A stretch of DNA of 64,000 nt from Beggiatoa sp. (GCA_003245895.1 QKBZ01000362.1:1-64000); one strand, 5' to 3'; counted from the stretch's first letter, positions 45,548-55,982 are shown. Numbers and translations are program-made. Notes: a model not told the origin generated them from the letters alone.

Positions 45548-45820
45548 ATGTTTTCTTTTATTTACCATCTGCTGTGCATTGATTTAAAGGCTGCTTGGAA
45601 AAAATATTTTGCATCACTTTGGACTCAGTTTGATGACAGTCAATATTTTGCGCCCGTCTCAGTTAAAAACCAACACACTTTGCAAATGGTTGCAGTCTCT
45701 ACTGTGCAACAGTCCTTACCTTCTCATCGCCACAACGAACTGATGACATCAATGTCTTATGCCATTACTGTTCAAGAACTTAGCCCTGATATTTTTGGCA
45801 ATGAAATTGACTGGTTATAA
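45548..45820 (+). CDS. Small hypothetical protein divergent from the OmpR-like regulator
   Basis: 90 residues, ATG at 45548 with TAAGGA about 9 nt upstream. The N-terminus is mildly hydrophobic (MFSFIYHLLCIDLKAAWKKYF) with an amphipathic look rather than a clear TM or signal peptide. The rest is polar, with an acidic end (PDIFGNEIDWL). No family recognised. It is backed by a good terminator at 45949 and faces a promoter region containing an OmpR-type tandem repeat, so it is probably real and regulated. Confidence 0.6.
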   Translation: MFSFIYHLLCIDLKAAWKKYFASLWTQFDDSQYFAPVSVKNQHTLQMVAVSTVQQSLPSHRHNELMTSMSYAITVQELSPDIFGNEIDWL

Positions 45821-45948
45821 AAGAAAACAGTATTACGTGCACTAATAAATTTAATTAACGCAAACATTTCCTGTTAACAGATTGCTTTTCCTACAGTATC
45901 ACTCGCTTTGTTGATGATGTGCCGTGAGGTGATAACTGAGCGTTGTTG

Positions 45949-45983
45949 GCCCCATTATTTGCCGTATAATGGGGCATTTTTTT
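45949..45983 (+). terminator. Rho-independent terminator of the small gene
   Basis: GCCCCATTAT (45949-45958), a 7-nt loop, ATAATGGGGC (45966-45975) and a run of seven T. Confidence 0.9.
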
Positions 45984-46138
45984 GTCTAGTGTTACATACT
46001 AATATTAAATAAACTTAAAACAAATACGCGCTAGCTATTAAGTTATACAAAAAACTGGCCTATTGTAAGTGGCTTTAAAGTGATGGTTAAAGTTATATAA
46101 AAATTTAAAAGACCTGACCCCTAAATATTTTTGTCGTT

Positions 46139-46168
46139 GTAGGGTGGAATAGCGTAGCGTATTCCACC
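46139..46168. repeat. Family-B single REP (GTGGAATA)
   Basis: GTAGGGTGGAATAGCGTAGC...TATTCCACC, a single hairpin of the family found as a pair at 20515-20623. Confidence 0.78.
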
Positions 46169-46202
46169 ATAAAACTCTGTAAAAGGCTGAACAAAAACAG
46201 AT

Positions 46203-46397
46203 TTTTTCGTTCCCATCACTACCATTAAGTTAAGCGTATTTGTAGGTCGGATAAGGCTTTAGCCGTCATCCGACATCATGCGCTTGAAGCTTAAACCAAG
46301 CCACTTGCGGCGGATGACGGCTAACGCCTTATCCGCCCTACAAGACTGTGACAACGTTTAACTTAATGGCAGTGATCGGGACGATGGGAACGAGAAA
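46203..46397. repeat. Composite inverted-repeat element with REP pair, copy 3
   Basis: The left arm (CGTTCCCATCAC, then ACCATTAAGTTAAGC) is inverted at the right (CTTAATGGCAGTGATCGGG, then GATGGGAACGAG). The cargo (about 46242-46342) is a GTCGGAT/GGCGGAT REP pair almost the same as in the copy at 4869. It ends just after the fba stop, so it may also act as a transcription stop. Confidence 0.78.
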
Positions 46398-46401
46398 AGT
46401 C

Positions 46402-47463
46402 TTAATTCACCTGCGCCGCTAATTCACCACTGTTATAACGGCTCACCATCTCATCTAATGACAATACTTTAATCTTACCCGCCATCCCTGCACTACCAAA
46501 GGCTTCAAAACGCGCTTGGCAAATGCCTTTCATGGCTTGGGTAGACACTTTCAAGAATTTACGCGGGTCAAATTCTTTCGGTTTTTCGTGTAAAAATTGA
46601 CGAATTGCACCGGTAGAAGCCATACGCAAATCGGTGTCGATGTTGACCTTACGCACACCGTGCTTAATACCTTCAACAATTTCTTCAACCGGCACGCCAT
46701 AAGTTTGCCCCATGTCGCCGCCGAAGTTGTTAATAATCTGCAACCATTCTTGTGGTACTGAAGAAGAACCGTGCATTACTAAATGGGTATTCGGTAAACG
46801 GCGGTGAATTTCTTTAATACGCTCAATGGCTAAAATATCGCCAGTCGGTGGGCGAGTGAATTTATACGCGCCATGACTTGTGCCGATGGCAATGGCTAAG
46901 GCATCAACACCGGTTTGTTTCACAAAATCAGCCGCTTCTTCAGGATCAGTTAATAACTGGCTGTGATCTAATTTGCCTTCCGCGCCACTGCCATCTTCTT
47001 CGCCTGCCATGCCGGTTTCCAACGAACCTAAACAGCCTAATTCCCCTTCAACAGACACACCACCCGCATGCGCCATGCTGACCACTTGTTTAGTCACGTC
47101 TACGTTATAGTCATAGCTAGAAGGCGTTTTCATGTCTGGCATTAACGAGCCGTCCATCATCACTGAAGTGAAACCGCTTTGAATCGAGCGCAAGCACACC
47201 CCTGGTTCACCACCGTGATCTTGATGCAACACGATTGGAATTTGTGGATACATTTCCGCCGCTGCTAACACTAAATGACGTAAAAATGGTTCGCCCGCAT
47301 ACGAACGTGCGCCCGCTGAAGCTTGTAAAATTACTGGACTGTCAACCGCAACCGCTGCCTGCATAATCGCTTGCACTTGTTCCATATTGTTGACGTTAAA
47401 CGCAGGCATACCATAGCCATGTTCTGCGGCATGGTCTAATAATTGACGCATGGAAATCAGCAT
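46402..47463 (-). CDS. fba: Fructose-bisphosphate aldolase, class II (Calvin-cycle subtype)
   Basis: 353 residues, ATG at 47463 with GAGGG 6-10 nt upstream. It is a zinc-dependent TIM barrel condensing DHAP with glyceraldehyde-3-phosphate, or erythrose-4-phosphate in the Calvin cycle. Metal ligands are visible in [31 protein letters not shown] and LVMHGSSS. The length and long [22 protein letters not shown] insert fit the class IIB subtype found with cbb genes. It is the last gene of the tkt-gap-pgk-pyk-fba run. Confidence 0.93.
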   Translation of the reverse strand: MLISMRQLLDHAAEHGYGMPAFNVNNMEQVQAIMQAAVAVDSPVILQASAGARSYAGEPFLRHLVLAAAEMYPQIPIVLHQDHGGEPGVCLRSIQSGFTSVMMDGSLMPDMKTPSSYDYNVDVTKQVVSMAHAGGVSVEGELGCLGSLETGMAGEEDGSGAEGKLDHSQLLTDPEEAADFVKQTGVDALAIAIGTSHGAYKFTRPPTGDILAIERIKEIHRRLPNTHLVMHGSSSVPQEWLQIINNFGGDMGQTYGVPVEEIVEGIKHGVRKVNIDTDLRMASTGAIRQFLHEKPKEFDPRKFLKVSTQAMKGICQARFEAFGSAGMAGKIKVLSLDEMVSRYNSGELAAQVN

Positions 47464-47529
47464 AAATCCCTCGCTGTAAAATCGCTAAATTGAAGTAAAG
47501 GCGTTTGAATAAAAAACGGTTGCACAGGC

Positions 47530-48978
47530 TTAAGCAATAGGAAAATACTGCTGTTCTCCCACACACAGGATTTTCATCACATTTGTCCCACCGCTAATGC
47601 CTTTTAAATCCCCTTTGGTGACTAACACTAAGTCATGGTCGTCAACCATGCCAAATTGGCGCAGTCGTTCAATAATTTGTTGATTTAATTCAATAGTATC
47701 TAAGCGTTGAATGTCAAATTGTACCGGATGCACGCCGCGATATAAGATGACTTTGCGGCAAGTCTCCGCATGACGTGAAAAAGCAAAAATAGGCATCATG
47801 GAATTAATCCGCGACATCCATAACACAGTCGAACCAGATTCCGTTAACGACACAATCGCCTTAATATTCAAATGGTTCGCTACATACATCGAAGCCATGG
47901 CAATCGATTCATCGACACGGGCAAACGTGGCATCAACAAGGTAATCCGACTTACGCGCCAGCGGCTGCTTTTCTGCCTCCCGACACACCCTGTCCATCGC
48001 TTTCACGGCTTTATCAGGATTTTTCCCTGCCGCCGTTTCTGCCGATAACATCACCGCATCCGTACCATCAAATACCGCATTGGCGACATCTGACACCTCG
48101 GCACGAGTCGGAATCGGGCTATCAATCATCGATTCCATCATTTGCGTGGCAGTGATCACTGCTTTGTTAAACTCGCGGGCTTTGGCGATTAACAATTTTT
48201 GCGCCGCAGGCAAAGCCGCATCACCAATTTCCACCCCTAAATCGCCCCGCGCCACCATAATCGCATCAGAAGCTTTAATAATATCTTCATGATTAACCAA
48301 GGCTTCGGCGCGTTCAATTTTGGCAATTAAACCGGCACGACTGCCGGTCGCTTGCAATAACTTGCGCGCCTCGTGCATATCATTGGCATCACGGGGAAAA
48401 GAAATAGCGACATAATCGACTTGCAACTCTGCGGCAATCAGCATGTCTTGCTTGTCTTTATGGGTCAACGCTTGCGCAGACAGGCCACCGCCTTGGCGGT
48501 TAATACCTTTGTTATTGGACAACGTGCCGCCCACCGCTACCTCGCAGCGAATCGCCACCCCTTCCACTTTCTGCACGCTTAACATGATCAAGCCATCATC
48601 TAGCAACAAGATGTCGCCTTTTTTCACATCTTGCGGTAACTGCTTATAAGTAATTCCGACACGCTCAGTATTGCCTGCATCCGAGGGACAAGCCGCATCT
48701 AAAGTAAACGCTTGACCTTCTTGCAACTCCACCTTGCCATCAATAAAACGCTCGGTACGAATTTTCGGCCCTTGCAAATCGGCAATCACGCCGATATGCC
48801 GCCAACCAGTCGCCGCACTGTCGCGCAACATCTGCAAGCGTTGTCGGTGCGTGTCTGCGCTACCGTGTGAGAAATTGAGACGGACGAGGTTAACCCCTGC
48901 TTGGATTAACTTGTGCATCATGGCGGGGCTGTCAGTGGCAGGGCCTAAAGTGGCGATGATTTTGGTACGGCGGTGCAT
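47530..48978 (-). CDS. pyk: Pyruvate kinase
   Basis: 482 residues from the ATG at 48978; the frame is open to 49044 but the added residues do not fit the family. RRTKIIATLGPAT is the start of the A domain, NLVRLNFSHGS follows, the active-site motif is IMVARGDLGVEIG, and MMESMIDSPIPTRAEVSDVANAVFDGTDAVMLS is the K+ and ADP region. The C-terminal regulatory domain ends in LVLVTKGDLKGISGGTNVMKI. It converts PEP and ADP to pyruvate and ATP. It lies between pgk and fba, as in other cbb-type clusters. Confidence 0.94.
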   Translation of the reverse strand: MHRRTKIIATLGPATDSPAMMHKLIQAGVNLVRLNFSHGSADTHRQRLQMLRDSAATGWRHIGVIADLQGPKIRTERFIDGKVELQEGQAFTLDAACPSDAGNTERVGITYKQLPQDVKKGDILLLDDGLIMLSVQKVEGVAIRCEVAVGGTLSNNKGINRQGGGLSAQALTHKDKQDMLIAAELQVDYVAISFPRDANDMHEARKLLQATGSRAGLIAKIERAEALVNHEDIIKASDAIMVARGDLGVEIGDAALPAAQKLLIAKAREFNKAVITATQMMESMIDSPIPTRAEVSDVANAVFDGTDAVMLSAETAAGKNPDKAVKAMDRVCREAEKQPLARKSDYLVDATFARVDESIAMASMYVANHLNIKAIVSLTESGSTVLWMSRINSMMPIFAFSRHAETCRKVILYRGVHPVQFDIQRLDTIELNQQIIERLRQFGMVDDHDLVLVTKGDLKGISGGTNVMKILCVGEQQYFPIA

Positions 48979-49078
48979 GGTGGGTTGCCTCTTGCTGGAG
49001 TGGACAGAAGTTAAGAGCGGTGTGCTAAGCCTGTCGCCTAGCACACCCGCACGGCATGCAACATCGGTTAAAGTAGGA

Positions 49079-50257
49079 TTAACCCTCGCCGCGCTCTTCT
49101 AAAATCTCAACCGCAGGCAGTTTTTTGCCTTCTAAGAATTCTAAGAATGCACCACCACCGGTAGAGATATAAGACACTTTATCGGCGATCCCGTATTTAT
49201 CAATGGCTGCTAAGGTATCACCACCACCCGCGATAGAAAATGCACTGCTGTCCGCAATGGTTTGTGCTAAGGCTTTAGTGCCTGCGCCAAACTGGTCAAA
49301 TTCAAAAACCCCAACAGGGCCATTCCAAACAATCGTGCCTGCATTTTTTAAGATTTCAGCGAATTGCGCTGCGGTGGCAGGGCCTACGTCAAAAATCATG
49401 TCATCGTCTGCGACTTCTGCAACCGCTTTTTGTTCCGCTGGGGTGTCTTCGGCGAAGGCTTTACCGGTGACGACATCGACAGGCACAGGAATGCTACCGT
49501 TATTGGCTTCTGCCGCAGCGGTTAATTTTTTCGCTTCTTCAACTAAATCAGCTTCGTATAAGGATTTGCCAACTGGATGGCCTGCTGCTGCAATAAAGGT
49601 GTTCGCAATACCGCCGCCGACGATCAATTGATCCACCACTTTAGACAAAGATTCTAAAACGGTTAACTTAGTAGACACTTTAGAACCGCCAACGATGGCG
49701 ACTAATGGGCGCGCAGGATTTTCTAAGGCTTTGCCTAATGCGTCTAACTCAGCCGCTAGTAAAGGGCCAGCACAGGCAACCGGCGCATATTTCGCCACGC
49801 CATGCGTTGAGGCTTGCGCACGGTGTGCAGTGCCGAATGCGTCCATGACAAAAATGTCGCATAAAGTCGCCATTTTTTGCGCTAATTCGTCTTTATTTTT
49901 CTTCTCACCGACGTTAAAGCGCACGTTTTCACAGATCACCACTTCGCCGCTTTCCACTTCTACGCCGTCTAACCAGTCTTGCACAAAGCGCACAGGTTTG
50001 CCTAATAACTGCTCTAAATGTTCAGCCACTGGTTTTAAAGAATCCGCTTCGCTGTAAACCCCTTCTTCAGGACGGCCTAAATGCGACATCACCATGACTT
50101 TTGCACCGGCTTTCATGGCGTGTTCAATGGTCGGCAAGGAAGCACGGATACGGGCATCACTGGTCACTTTGCCATTTTTGACCGGCACGTTTAAATCTTC
50201 ACGGATTAACACGCGCTTATCTTTTAAGTCTAATTCTGTCATTTTTAAAATAGGCAT
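49079..50257 (-). CDS. pgk: Phosphoglycerate kinase
   Basis: 392 residues; ATG at 50257 with AGGAG about 9 nt upstream. [32 protein letters not shown], the hinge region and [15 protein letters not shown] with [14 protein letters not shown] are the standard blocks. It transfers phosphate between 1,3-bisphosphoglycerate and ADP in glycolysis, or in reverse in the Calvin cycle. Upstream on the same strand is a hipBA module, not gap, so pgk needs its own promoter in the REP-containing gap 50258-50399. Confidence 0.95.
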   Translation of the reverse strand: MPILKMTELDLKDKRVLIREDLNVPVKNGKVTSDARIRASLPTIEHAMKAGAKVMVMSHLGRPEEGVYSEADSLKPVAEHLEQLLGKPVRFVQDWLDGVEVESGEVVICENVRFNVGEKKNKDELAQKMATLCDIFVMDAFGTAHRAQASTHGVAKYAPVACAGPLLAAELDALGKALENPARPLVAIVGGSKVSTKLTVLESLSKVVDQLIVGGGIANTFIAAAGHPVGKSLYEADLVEEAKKLTAAAEANNGSIPVPVDVVTGKAFAEDTPAEQKAVAEVADDDMIFDVGPATAAQFAEILKNAGTIVWNGPVGVFEFDQFGAGTKALAQTIADSSAFSIAGGGDTLAAIDKYGIADKVSYISTGGGAFLEFLEGKKLPAVEILEERGEG

Positions 50258-50313
50258 AGACGGCTCCTAAGGGGCTTATTGTTTAACGTGCTTTTTTTAT
50301 AAATAAGTCTGAT

Positions 50314-50345
50314 GTAGGGCGGATAAGGCGAAGCCGTCATCCGCC
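50314..50345. repeat. Single REP (GGCGGAT family) between hipA and pgk
   Basis: GTAGGGCGGATAAGGCG...GCCGTCATCCGCC, one unit, 50 nt downstream of the hipA stop. Confidence 0.78.
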
Positions 50346-50399
50346 ATAACAGTACCTTAGCTATAACAAGCACACTTGTTCAGTTGGGTAAAAAAATAT

Positions 50400-51650
50400 T
50401 CAAATATGAATAGAGTACGGATTTAAAAACTGTCTTTCCCATAAATAGCGTTTATCTACTTCAGACAATGCAGCCTGTTCACAAACCTGATCCCAATTTG
50501 CTTGAATAACCGCTATTTGATGGGCAAAAATCTGTCGCGCTTCGTCTTCAGACAGTAAAAACTTATGTGCTGCCAGTAAACAGCTTTGCAGTTGGCTGGC
50601 GCGATTATTATTCATAATCAACATTGCTTGTGACGTTTCTCCGCCTGCACGGGCTTGTGGACAAATATCATAAGCAGGTGTTAATTCTAAAAATTGACCA
50701 TCCCAAAAAGCAGCATGGTTGCGTGCGTGATCATCGTTATTGCCACACAAGATATTGAACACAAGGCGGGAAAATAATTCGTGTAATGTCTTTTTAGGTG
50801 TCGTAAAACGGTGGCGGATAATATCCGCTAAGGTTTCATAACTGGCATAGCGTGCCATCATTTCATCAAGACCAAACAGTGTCAGTGCAGACACCATCAT
50901 TTTTCGTGTCCATCCTTGCGCTGTGTGCTGACGATCAAAACGCTCCACTAACAATATATCTTTGCCTGCGACCTTGAGCAGTCTAACTGGCGCAACATTC
51001 AGCCCAACCAACGCGGCTAAACGCATGGCAATAAACTCAGCTTTAACCACATTATAAAGGTCTGAGCTTAAAGAAAATTTAGCGACATATTTTTTATGCT
51101 GTTCTTCTATTAATGCTTTAGGACGTGCGCCCCCAATCGAACTGCCATGAAACAAGGCTTGATCCAGTTCTGGCGTTAGCAATAATCCTTGTTCAATTCG
51201 GGCAACGGAGTCTAATAACTCTGTTAATTGCACATTGCTCACAGCACGCGGTACATATTCTGTGGGCGAAGCTTGAAAATCTAATGCGCCAATGCGATCC
51301 GAACCGGATTCGAGCAAATAAGTTAATTCATCTAATTCCGTTGCGTCCGCATGCTGACCTTTTAGCCCCAGTTTTTTATTAATGATAACGCGCCTCCCCC
51401 AAGCATCGGGCGAGGCATCACGAATACAACTGGGCATGGATAAGCCCTCTAACAGCGGCAACACACCGGCTTTTAACGGCAATTCTGGTTCGTAAATAGA
51501 AACCGCCGCTTTCTCATCATGAATTCTAGCTAAATAGCTTTTACCGTAATTAAATAAAATTTTGCCATTATCGACTTCTAGCTTACCTGCGACCACAGGT
51601 GTCGTTTCTTGAGGTAGCCATATCCAAACAAACGCCTCAGAAGTCATCAT
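50400..51650 (-). CDS. hipA: HipA-type serine/threonine kinase toxin
   Basis: 416 residues; the ATG at 51650 overlaps the hipB end by 14 nt. It has a HipA N-terminal subdomain (about 5-100) and a kinase core. GSSIGGARPKAL (169-180) is the nucleotide-binding loop, CGNNDDHARNHA (302-313) holds the catalytic Asp, and LTPAYDICP (323-331) the metal-binding Asp. All catalytic elements are present, so it should be active. In E. coli HipA phosphorylates GltX and arrests growth; the target here is unknown. It lies with its antitoxin between gap and pgk. Confidence 0.9.
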   Translation of the reverse strand: MMTSEAFVWIWLPQETTPVVAGKLEVDNGKILFNYGKSYLARIHDEKAAVSIYEPELPLKAGVLPLLEGLSMPSCIRDASPDAWGRRVIINKKLGLKGQHADATELDELTYLLESGSDRIGALDFQASPTEYVPRAVSNVQLTELLDSVARIEQGLLLTPELDQALFHGSSIGGARPKALIEEQHKKYVAKFSLSSDLYNVVKAEFIAMRLAALVGLNVAPVRLLKVAGKDILLVERFDRQHTAQGWTRKMMVSALTLFGLDEMMARYASYETLADIIRHRFTTPKKTLHELFSRLVFNILCGNNDDHARNHAAFWDGQFLELTPAYDICPQARAGGETSQAMLIMNNNRASQLQSCLLAAHKFLLSEDEARQIFAHQIAVIQANWDQVCEQAALSEVDKRYLWERQFLNPYSIHI

Positions 51651-51969
51651 CTAGCACTTTTTTAGTTTTGCGTACTGATTTTGGCAATAAGGCCAACTTT
51701 TCTGCCGCATGATGACTATGCTGCTTTAAGCCTTTTTCATCCATTTCAAACAAACAAATGCCAACAATAGCTGCAACCTCAAACACTGCGCCAATATTGC
51801 ATTTTAAATCGCCTTTTTCGATACGCTGCACTAAGCCACGAGAAATCCCTGCACGTTCTGCTAATTCTTGCGCTGTCATGTGACGTTCTTGGCGGGCAAT
51901 GCGTATCAATTTACCTAAATGTGCCACAGCATCACGGCTGTATTGGGAGGAAACCTGTAAGCTTGTCAT
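51637..51969 (-). CDS. hipB: HipB-type antitoxin (XRE-family HTH)
   Basis: 110 residues. An N-terminal helix-turn-helix (about 18-72) reads LIRIARQERHMTAQELAERAGISRGLVQRIEKGD, the Cro/C1 pattern. The C-terminal tail (AEKLALLPKSVRKTKKVLDDDF) probably inserts into or contacts HipA. The gene precedes and overlaps hipA, the standard order in which the antitoxin is made first. Expected to bind its own promoter; a palindrome lies 37-51 nt upstream. Confidence 0.88.
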   Translation of the reverse strand: MTSLQVSSQYSRDAVAHLGKLIRIARQERHMTAQELAERAGISRGLVQRIEKGDLKCNIGAVFEVAAIVGICLFEMDEKGLKQHSHHAAEKLALLPKSVRKTKKVLDDDF

Positions 51970-52005
51970 ATTTTGAGCTATATATAAATCTTAAGCCAGT
52001 TATAT

Positions 52006-52020
52006 GTTCTATATATGAAC
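52006..52020. promoter_or_regulatory. Candidate HipB operator
   Basis: GTTC-TATATAT-GAAC, a palindrome in the A/T-rich promoter region of hipBA. It lies where an autorepressor would block RNA polymerase. The sequence differs from the E. coli HipB site, so the match is by position and symmetry only. Confidence 0.4.
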
Positions 52021-52050
52021 CAAAACTAAATATAACAACAAAGCCTTAAT

Positions 52051-52080
52051 GTCGTATGACGCTGCGCTTATACGACCTAC
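52051..52080. repeat. Single REP (GTCGTAT/GTCGCAT family)
   Basis: GTCGTATGACGCTGCGCTTA...ACGACCTAC, one inverted unit between gap and hipB. With the copy at 50314 it brackets the hipBA module. Confidence 0.72.
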
Positions 52081-52086
52081 ACCAAC

Positions 52087-52122
52087 AAAAACAGCATGAT
52101 GCCAACCGACATCATGCTGTTT
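52087..52122 (-). terminator. Rho-independent terminator of gap
   Basis: On the minus strand, AACAGCATGATG...CATCATGCTGTT is followed by a short T run (TTTTG). It lies about 12 nt after the gap stop and would separate gap from hipBA and pgk. Confidence 0.85.
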
Positions 52123-52134
52123 ATTCAACCTTAA

Positions 52135-53148
52135 TTATTTAGCATTCATTAAGGCAACAGTAGTATCTAACATACGGTTAGAGAAACCCCACTCGTTATC
52201 GTACCAAGATAACACTTTTACTAAAGTGCCACCGATAACGCGAGTTTGGGTTGAGTCGTAACTAGAAGACACAGAAGTGTGGTTAAAGTCGATAGAAACT
52301 AAAGGCGCAGTATTGAACGCTAATACGCCTTTTAAGTAGCCTTCTGAAGCTTCTTTTAAGATGCTATCGATTTCTTCTTTGCTGGTTTCACGCGCCGCAG
52401 TGAACGTTAAATCCACAACAGAAACGTTGATAGTCGGTACACGCATTGCGAAGCCGTCTAATTTACCGTTTAATTCAGGTAATACTAAACCTACCGCAGC
52501 AGCAGCACCTGTTTTAGTTGGGATCATCGACATAGTGGCAGAACGCGCACGACGTAAGTCTGAGTGATATACGTCGGTTAACACTTGGTCATTGGTGTAA
52601 GCGTGGATAGTGGTCATTAAACCGCTGACTAAACCAATTTTGTCGTGTAATGGTTTGACTAACGGTGCTAAACAGTTAGTAGTGCAAGACGCATTAGAAA
52701 TAACGGTGTGTTCTGCTTTTAATACGTCGTGGTTTACGCCGTAAACAACCGTTGCATCAACATCGCTACCACCTGGGGCAGAAATGATCACTTTTTTCGC
52801 GCCACCGGCTAAATGTGCGCTGGCTTTTGCTTTGCTAGCAAAGAAACCAGTACATTCATACACCACGTCAACACCTAATTCACCCCAAGGTAATTTAGCT
52901 GGATCACGTTCAGAAAATACGCGGATTTTGTCGCCGTTGATGACAATATTATCGCCTTCAACCGCTACGGTTGCATTAAAACGACCATGTGCAGTGTCAT
53001 ATTGGGTTAAGTGTGCGTTGGTGTTAGCATCGCCTAAGTCATTTACCGCAACGATTTGGATTTCGTTGGTGCGACCTGATTCATACAAAGCGCGTAACAC
53101 GTTACGACCGATACGACCATAGCCATTGATTGCAACTTTAATTGCCAT
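52135..53148 (-). CDS. gap: Glyceraldehyde-3-phosphate dehydrogenase, type I
   Basis: 337 residues from the ATG at 53148, with AAGGAG about 12-17 nt upstream; the frame opens at 53202 but NGYGRIGRN must be near the N-terminus. The NAD(P) site is [16 protein letters not shown] and the catalytic Cys is in [13 protein letters not shown], followed by the partner His region [29 protein letters not shown] and [14 protein letters not shown] complete the family. It is reversible between glyceraldehyde-3-phosphate and 1,3-bisphosphoglycerate. It follows tkt on the same strand after a REP-containing gap of 222 nt. Confidence 0.95.
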   Translation of the reverse strand: MAIKVAINGYGRIGRNVLRALYESGRTNEIQIVAVNDLGDANTNAHLTQYDTAHGRFNATVAVEGDNIVINGDKIRVFSERDPAKLPWGELGVDVVYECTGFFASKAKASAHLAGGAKKVIISAPGGSDVDATVVYGVNHDVLKAEHTVISNASCTTNCLAPLVKPLHDKIGLVSGLMTTIHAYTNDQVLTDVYHSDLRRARSATMSMIPTKTGAAAAVGLVLPELNGKLDGFAMRVPTINVSVVDLTFTAARETSKEEIDSILKEASEGYLKGVLAFNTAPLVSIDFNHTSVSSSYDSTQTRVIGGTLVKVLSWYDNEWGFSNRMLDTTVALMNAK

Positions 53149-53241
53149 TGCTGTTATGCTCCTTATGCAATTTTTTTGTGTTCCCTCCCTCTCTGCCGAC
53201 ACGGCATATGGAGAGGTATTTATTGAGATCAGTTTTTAATA

Positions 53242-53340
53242 ATGCACATTAAATTAAGCATGTCCCTGTTTTTAAATCCTTGATGTCGGATGACGGCTTG
53301 CGCCTTATCCGACCTACAAAACAGCTTAATTTAATGGCAT
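53242..53340. repeat. Composite inverted-repeat element, short copy with one REP
   Basis: The left arm CATTAAATTAAGC and the right arm GCTTAATTTAATGGCAT are inverted variants of the arms at 4869. Inside is a single inverted REP (53285-53317, GTCGGATGACGG...CGCCTTATCCGACCTAC). It is the smallest copy in the window, between gap and tkt. Confidence 0.7.
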
Positions 53341-53370
53341 GTAAATCAGGGTGTGGCTAACGGCTGCTGT

Positions 53371-55368
53371 TTATGACAGCAATGATTGTACGGCTGCTTT
53401 CACATTGTCTGTGGTAAAGCCAAAGTGTTTTAACACCGCACCCGCTGGCGCAGATTCACCAAAGGTATTGATACCAATCACTTTCCCGTTTAAGCCAACG
53501 TATTTCATCCAGTAGTCGCTTACCCCTGCTTCTACTGCAACACGGGCTGTCATGTTAGCAGGTAACACCGCTTCACGGTAGCTTGCATCTTGTGCATCAA
53601 ATACGTCTGTCGATGGCATGGATACCACGCGCACCGCACGGCCTTCCGCATTTAATTGCTGTGCTGCTTCCATTGCTAAGGCAACTTCAGAACCGGTTGC
53701 AATAATCACTGCTTCCGCAGCTTTAGCAGGCTCTAACAGAACATAAGCACCGCGTTTGATGTTGGCTAATTGCTGTTCAGTGCGTGCTTGATGCGGCAGG
53801 TTTTGGCGCGAGAAAATTAAGCTGCTTGGGCCATTGCGATATTCAACCGCATATTGCCATGCCACTGCGGATTCCACCGCGTCGCAAGGCCGCCATACCG
53901 ACATGCGTGGCATCATGCGCAAAGTCGCCACTTGTTCGACCGGTTGGTGTGTTGGGCCATCTTCACCTAAACCGATAGAGTCATGGGTAAAGACATAAAT
54001 GGATTGCGCTTTCATTAAGGCCGACATGCGCAAGGCATTACGCGCATACTCTGAGAACATTAAGAAAGTCGAAGAATAAGGAATGAAACCGCCGTATAAG
54101 GAGATGCCATTACAAATCGCTGCCATACCGAATTCGCGCACGCCGAAGAAAATATAATTGCCGGATGCGTCTTCTTGAATGCCTTTAGAGCCTGACCATA
54201 AGGTTAAGTTAGAACCCGCTAAGTCAGCAGAACCGCCGATTAATTCCGGCAATAAAGGGCCAAAACCATTTAAAGAATTTTGTGAGGCTTTACGGCTAGC
54301 AATCGTCGCGGCTTGTTCGTTCACTTTAGCGACAAACGCGGCTGACTGTTCTGCCCAATCTGCTGGCAATTCGCGTTTAATCACTCGACGCTCGAATTGA
54401 TCCGCTAATTCAGGGTATTCACGGCTGTAGCTAACAAACAACGCATGCCAATCTTGTTCTAAGCCTTCGCCTTTGTCGGCAGCGTTCCAACCTTTATACA
54501 CCTCGTCAGGCACTTCAAACGGTGCATGAGGCCAGTTAATGGTTTGGCGTACTAAGGCAATTTCGTCGTCGCCTAATGGCGCGCCGTGGCATTCTTCTTT
54601 ACCTTGTTTGTTTGGCGAACCCCAACCAATGATGGTTTTGCAGCATAACAAGCTAGGTTTATCGGTCACCGCTTGCGCGGCTTCAATCGCGGCTTTAATT
54701 GCTTCGCCATCGTGACCGTCAATGTTCGGAATCACATGCCAGCCGTAGGCTTCAAAGCGTTTAGGTGTGTCATCCGTGAACCAGCCTTCAACCTCGCCGT
54801 CGATAGAAATGCCGTTGTCATCATAGAAAGCGATCAATTTACCCAGTTTTAAAGTACCGGCTAACGAACACACTTCGTGTGAAATGCCTTCCATCATGCA
54901 GCCATCACCTAAGAAGGTGTAGGTGTAATGGTTAACGATGTCGTAATTGGGGCGGTTGAATTGTGCGGCTAAGGTTTTTTCCGCGATTGCCATACCGACT
55001 GCGTTACTAATCCCTTGACCTAACGGGCCAGTGGTGGTTTCTACGCCTGCGGTATAGCCATATTCTGGGTGGCCGGGGGTTTTAGAATGTAATTGACGGA
55101 ATTGTTTTAAATCGTCAATCGACAAGTCGTAGCCACTTAAATGTAACAATGAATACAACAACATGGAGCCATGACCGTTAGACAATACAAAGCGGTCACG
55201 GTTAGGCCATTGCGGGTTGCTAGGGTTATGTTGTAGAAAATCGTTCCATAACACTTCGGCAATGTCCGCCATCCCCATCGGTGCGCCTGGGTGGCCGGAT
55301 TTAGCTTTTTGAATCGCATCCATACTCAGGGCACGAATGGCATTAGCGAGTTCTCTACGCGATGGCAT
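53371..55368 (-). CDS. tkt: Transketolase
   Basis: 665 residues, ATG at 55368 with GAGGAG 9 nt upstream. It is TPP-dependent: [18 protein letters not shown] at the N-terminus, [13 protein letters not shown] and NGISIDG form the TPP/Mg site ([18 protein letters not shown]), and the pyrimidine domain has [19 protein letters not shown]-type sequence ([23 protein letters not shown]). It moves two-carbon units in the pentose phosphate or Calvin cycle. First gene of the tkt-gap-(hipBA)-pgk-pyk-fba run. Confidence 0.95.
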   Translation of the reverse strand: MPSRRELANAIRALSMDAIQKAKSGHPGAPMGMADIAEVLWNDFLQHNPSNPQWPNRDRFVLSNGHGSMLLYSLLHLSGYDLSIDDLKQFRQLHSKTPGHPEYGYTAGVETTTGPLGQGISNAVGMAIAEKTLAAQFNRPNYDIVNHYTYTFLGDGCMMEGISHEVCSLAGTLKLGKLIAFYDDNGISIDGEVEGWFTDDTPKRFEAYGWHVIPNIDGHDGEAIKAAIEAAQAVTDKPSLLCCKTIIGWGSPNKQGKEECHGAPLGDDEIALVRQTINWPHAPFEVPDEVYKGWNAADKGEGLEQDWHALFVSYSREYPELADQFERRVIKRELPADWAEQSAAFVAKVNEQAATIASRKASQNSLNGFGPLLPELIGGSADLAGSNLTLWSGSKGIQEDASGNYIFFGVREFGMAAICNGISLYGGFIPYSSTFLMFSEYARNALRMSALMKAQSIYVFTHDSIGLGEDGPTHQPVEQVATLRMMPRMSVWRPCDAVESAVAWQYAVEYRNGPSSLIFSRQNLPHQARTEQQLANIKRGAYVLLEPAKAAEAVIIATGSEVALAMEAAQQLNAEGRAVRVVSMPSTDVFDAQDASYREAVLPANMTARVAVEAGVSDYWMKYVGLNGKVIGINTFGESAPAGAVLKHFGFTTDNVKAAVQSLLS

Positions 55369-55691
55369 TGAAGGTTTCTCCTCGATTTGACTGGAGTAAA
55401 AACGGGCTGTTAAGTGGAATAGCTGAAAAAAGGAGGCACTTTAGGCGGTCAGCTTAAGGTTTGCAATCTTTTATAAGTGCTTATTGTTTTATTTGAGGTG
55501 CTCGGCGTTCATCTATTGTGTTAATACGTTCGCTGGTGATGTATAGAGGACATCAGCAGGCAAATCATGATAAACCCGCATCAGATAAATTTAATGAAGG
55601 TTTGTCATAAACAAATTTATATGCAGCCGCCTATTATGCCATATTCGTAACGGAAGCGCTTGAGTTTGCGAACTTATTCACAAGATAACTG
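55369..55691. other. Upstream region of tkt, no gene seen
   Basis: 323 nt. The only symmetric element seen is TTTGT-CATAA-ACAAA (55601-55615), which could be a regulator site (CbbR-like control is possible by context, but the sequence does not prove it). No REP is present here. Confidence 0.4.
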
Positions 55692-55982
55692 CTAGTCTTC
55701 TTTAGCGGTGTATAACGGTGCTAACTGCGCCGCCCACCGCTCGCGCTGTGCTTGTGCTGCCTGCCATGTGTTTAAGGCTGGCACTAAATGACTGTCTGTA
55801 TAAGCTTGCGTGGCAAACTGGCTTAGCTTGCATTGGTATCGCTGTTCAAATTCGGCGGTTTGTGTCTCAGCTTCCGCCAAATGGGTATTTAACAGCAATA
55901 ACTTGACCTCAGCGGGTAATTTGTCTGTTTCTGTGGTGGTGGGAACAGGTTTAAATAGGCGTTGTAGCCAGTGAAACATCAT
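55692..55982 (-). CDS. Small hypothetical protein
   Basis: 96 residues from the ATG at 55982, with AAGGTG about 9 nt upstream. It is soluble and helix-rich (a possible coiled coil in LLLLNTHLAEAETQTAEFEQRYQCKLSQF), without signal peptide or TM. The region WQAAQAQRERWAAQL is also helical. No family recognised. It lies between tkt and a REP pair, on the tkt strand, about 320 nt upstream of tkt. A real gene is plausible because of the good ribosome site and normal codon use. Confidence 0.5.
   Translation of the reverse strand: MMFHWLQRLFKPVPTTTETDKLPAEVKLLLLNTHLAEAETQTAEFEQRYQCKLSQFATQAYTDSHLVPALNTWQAAQAQRERWAAQLAPLYTAKED

Noticed and set aside
49203-49631. 142-residue plus-strand frame opposite pgk
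   Set aside because: Shadow of pgk; alanine/serine-rich low-complexity translation.
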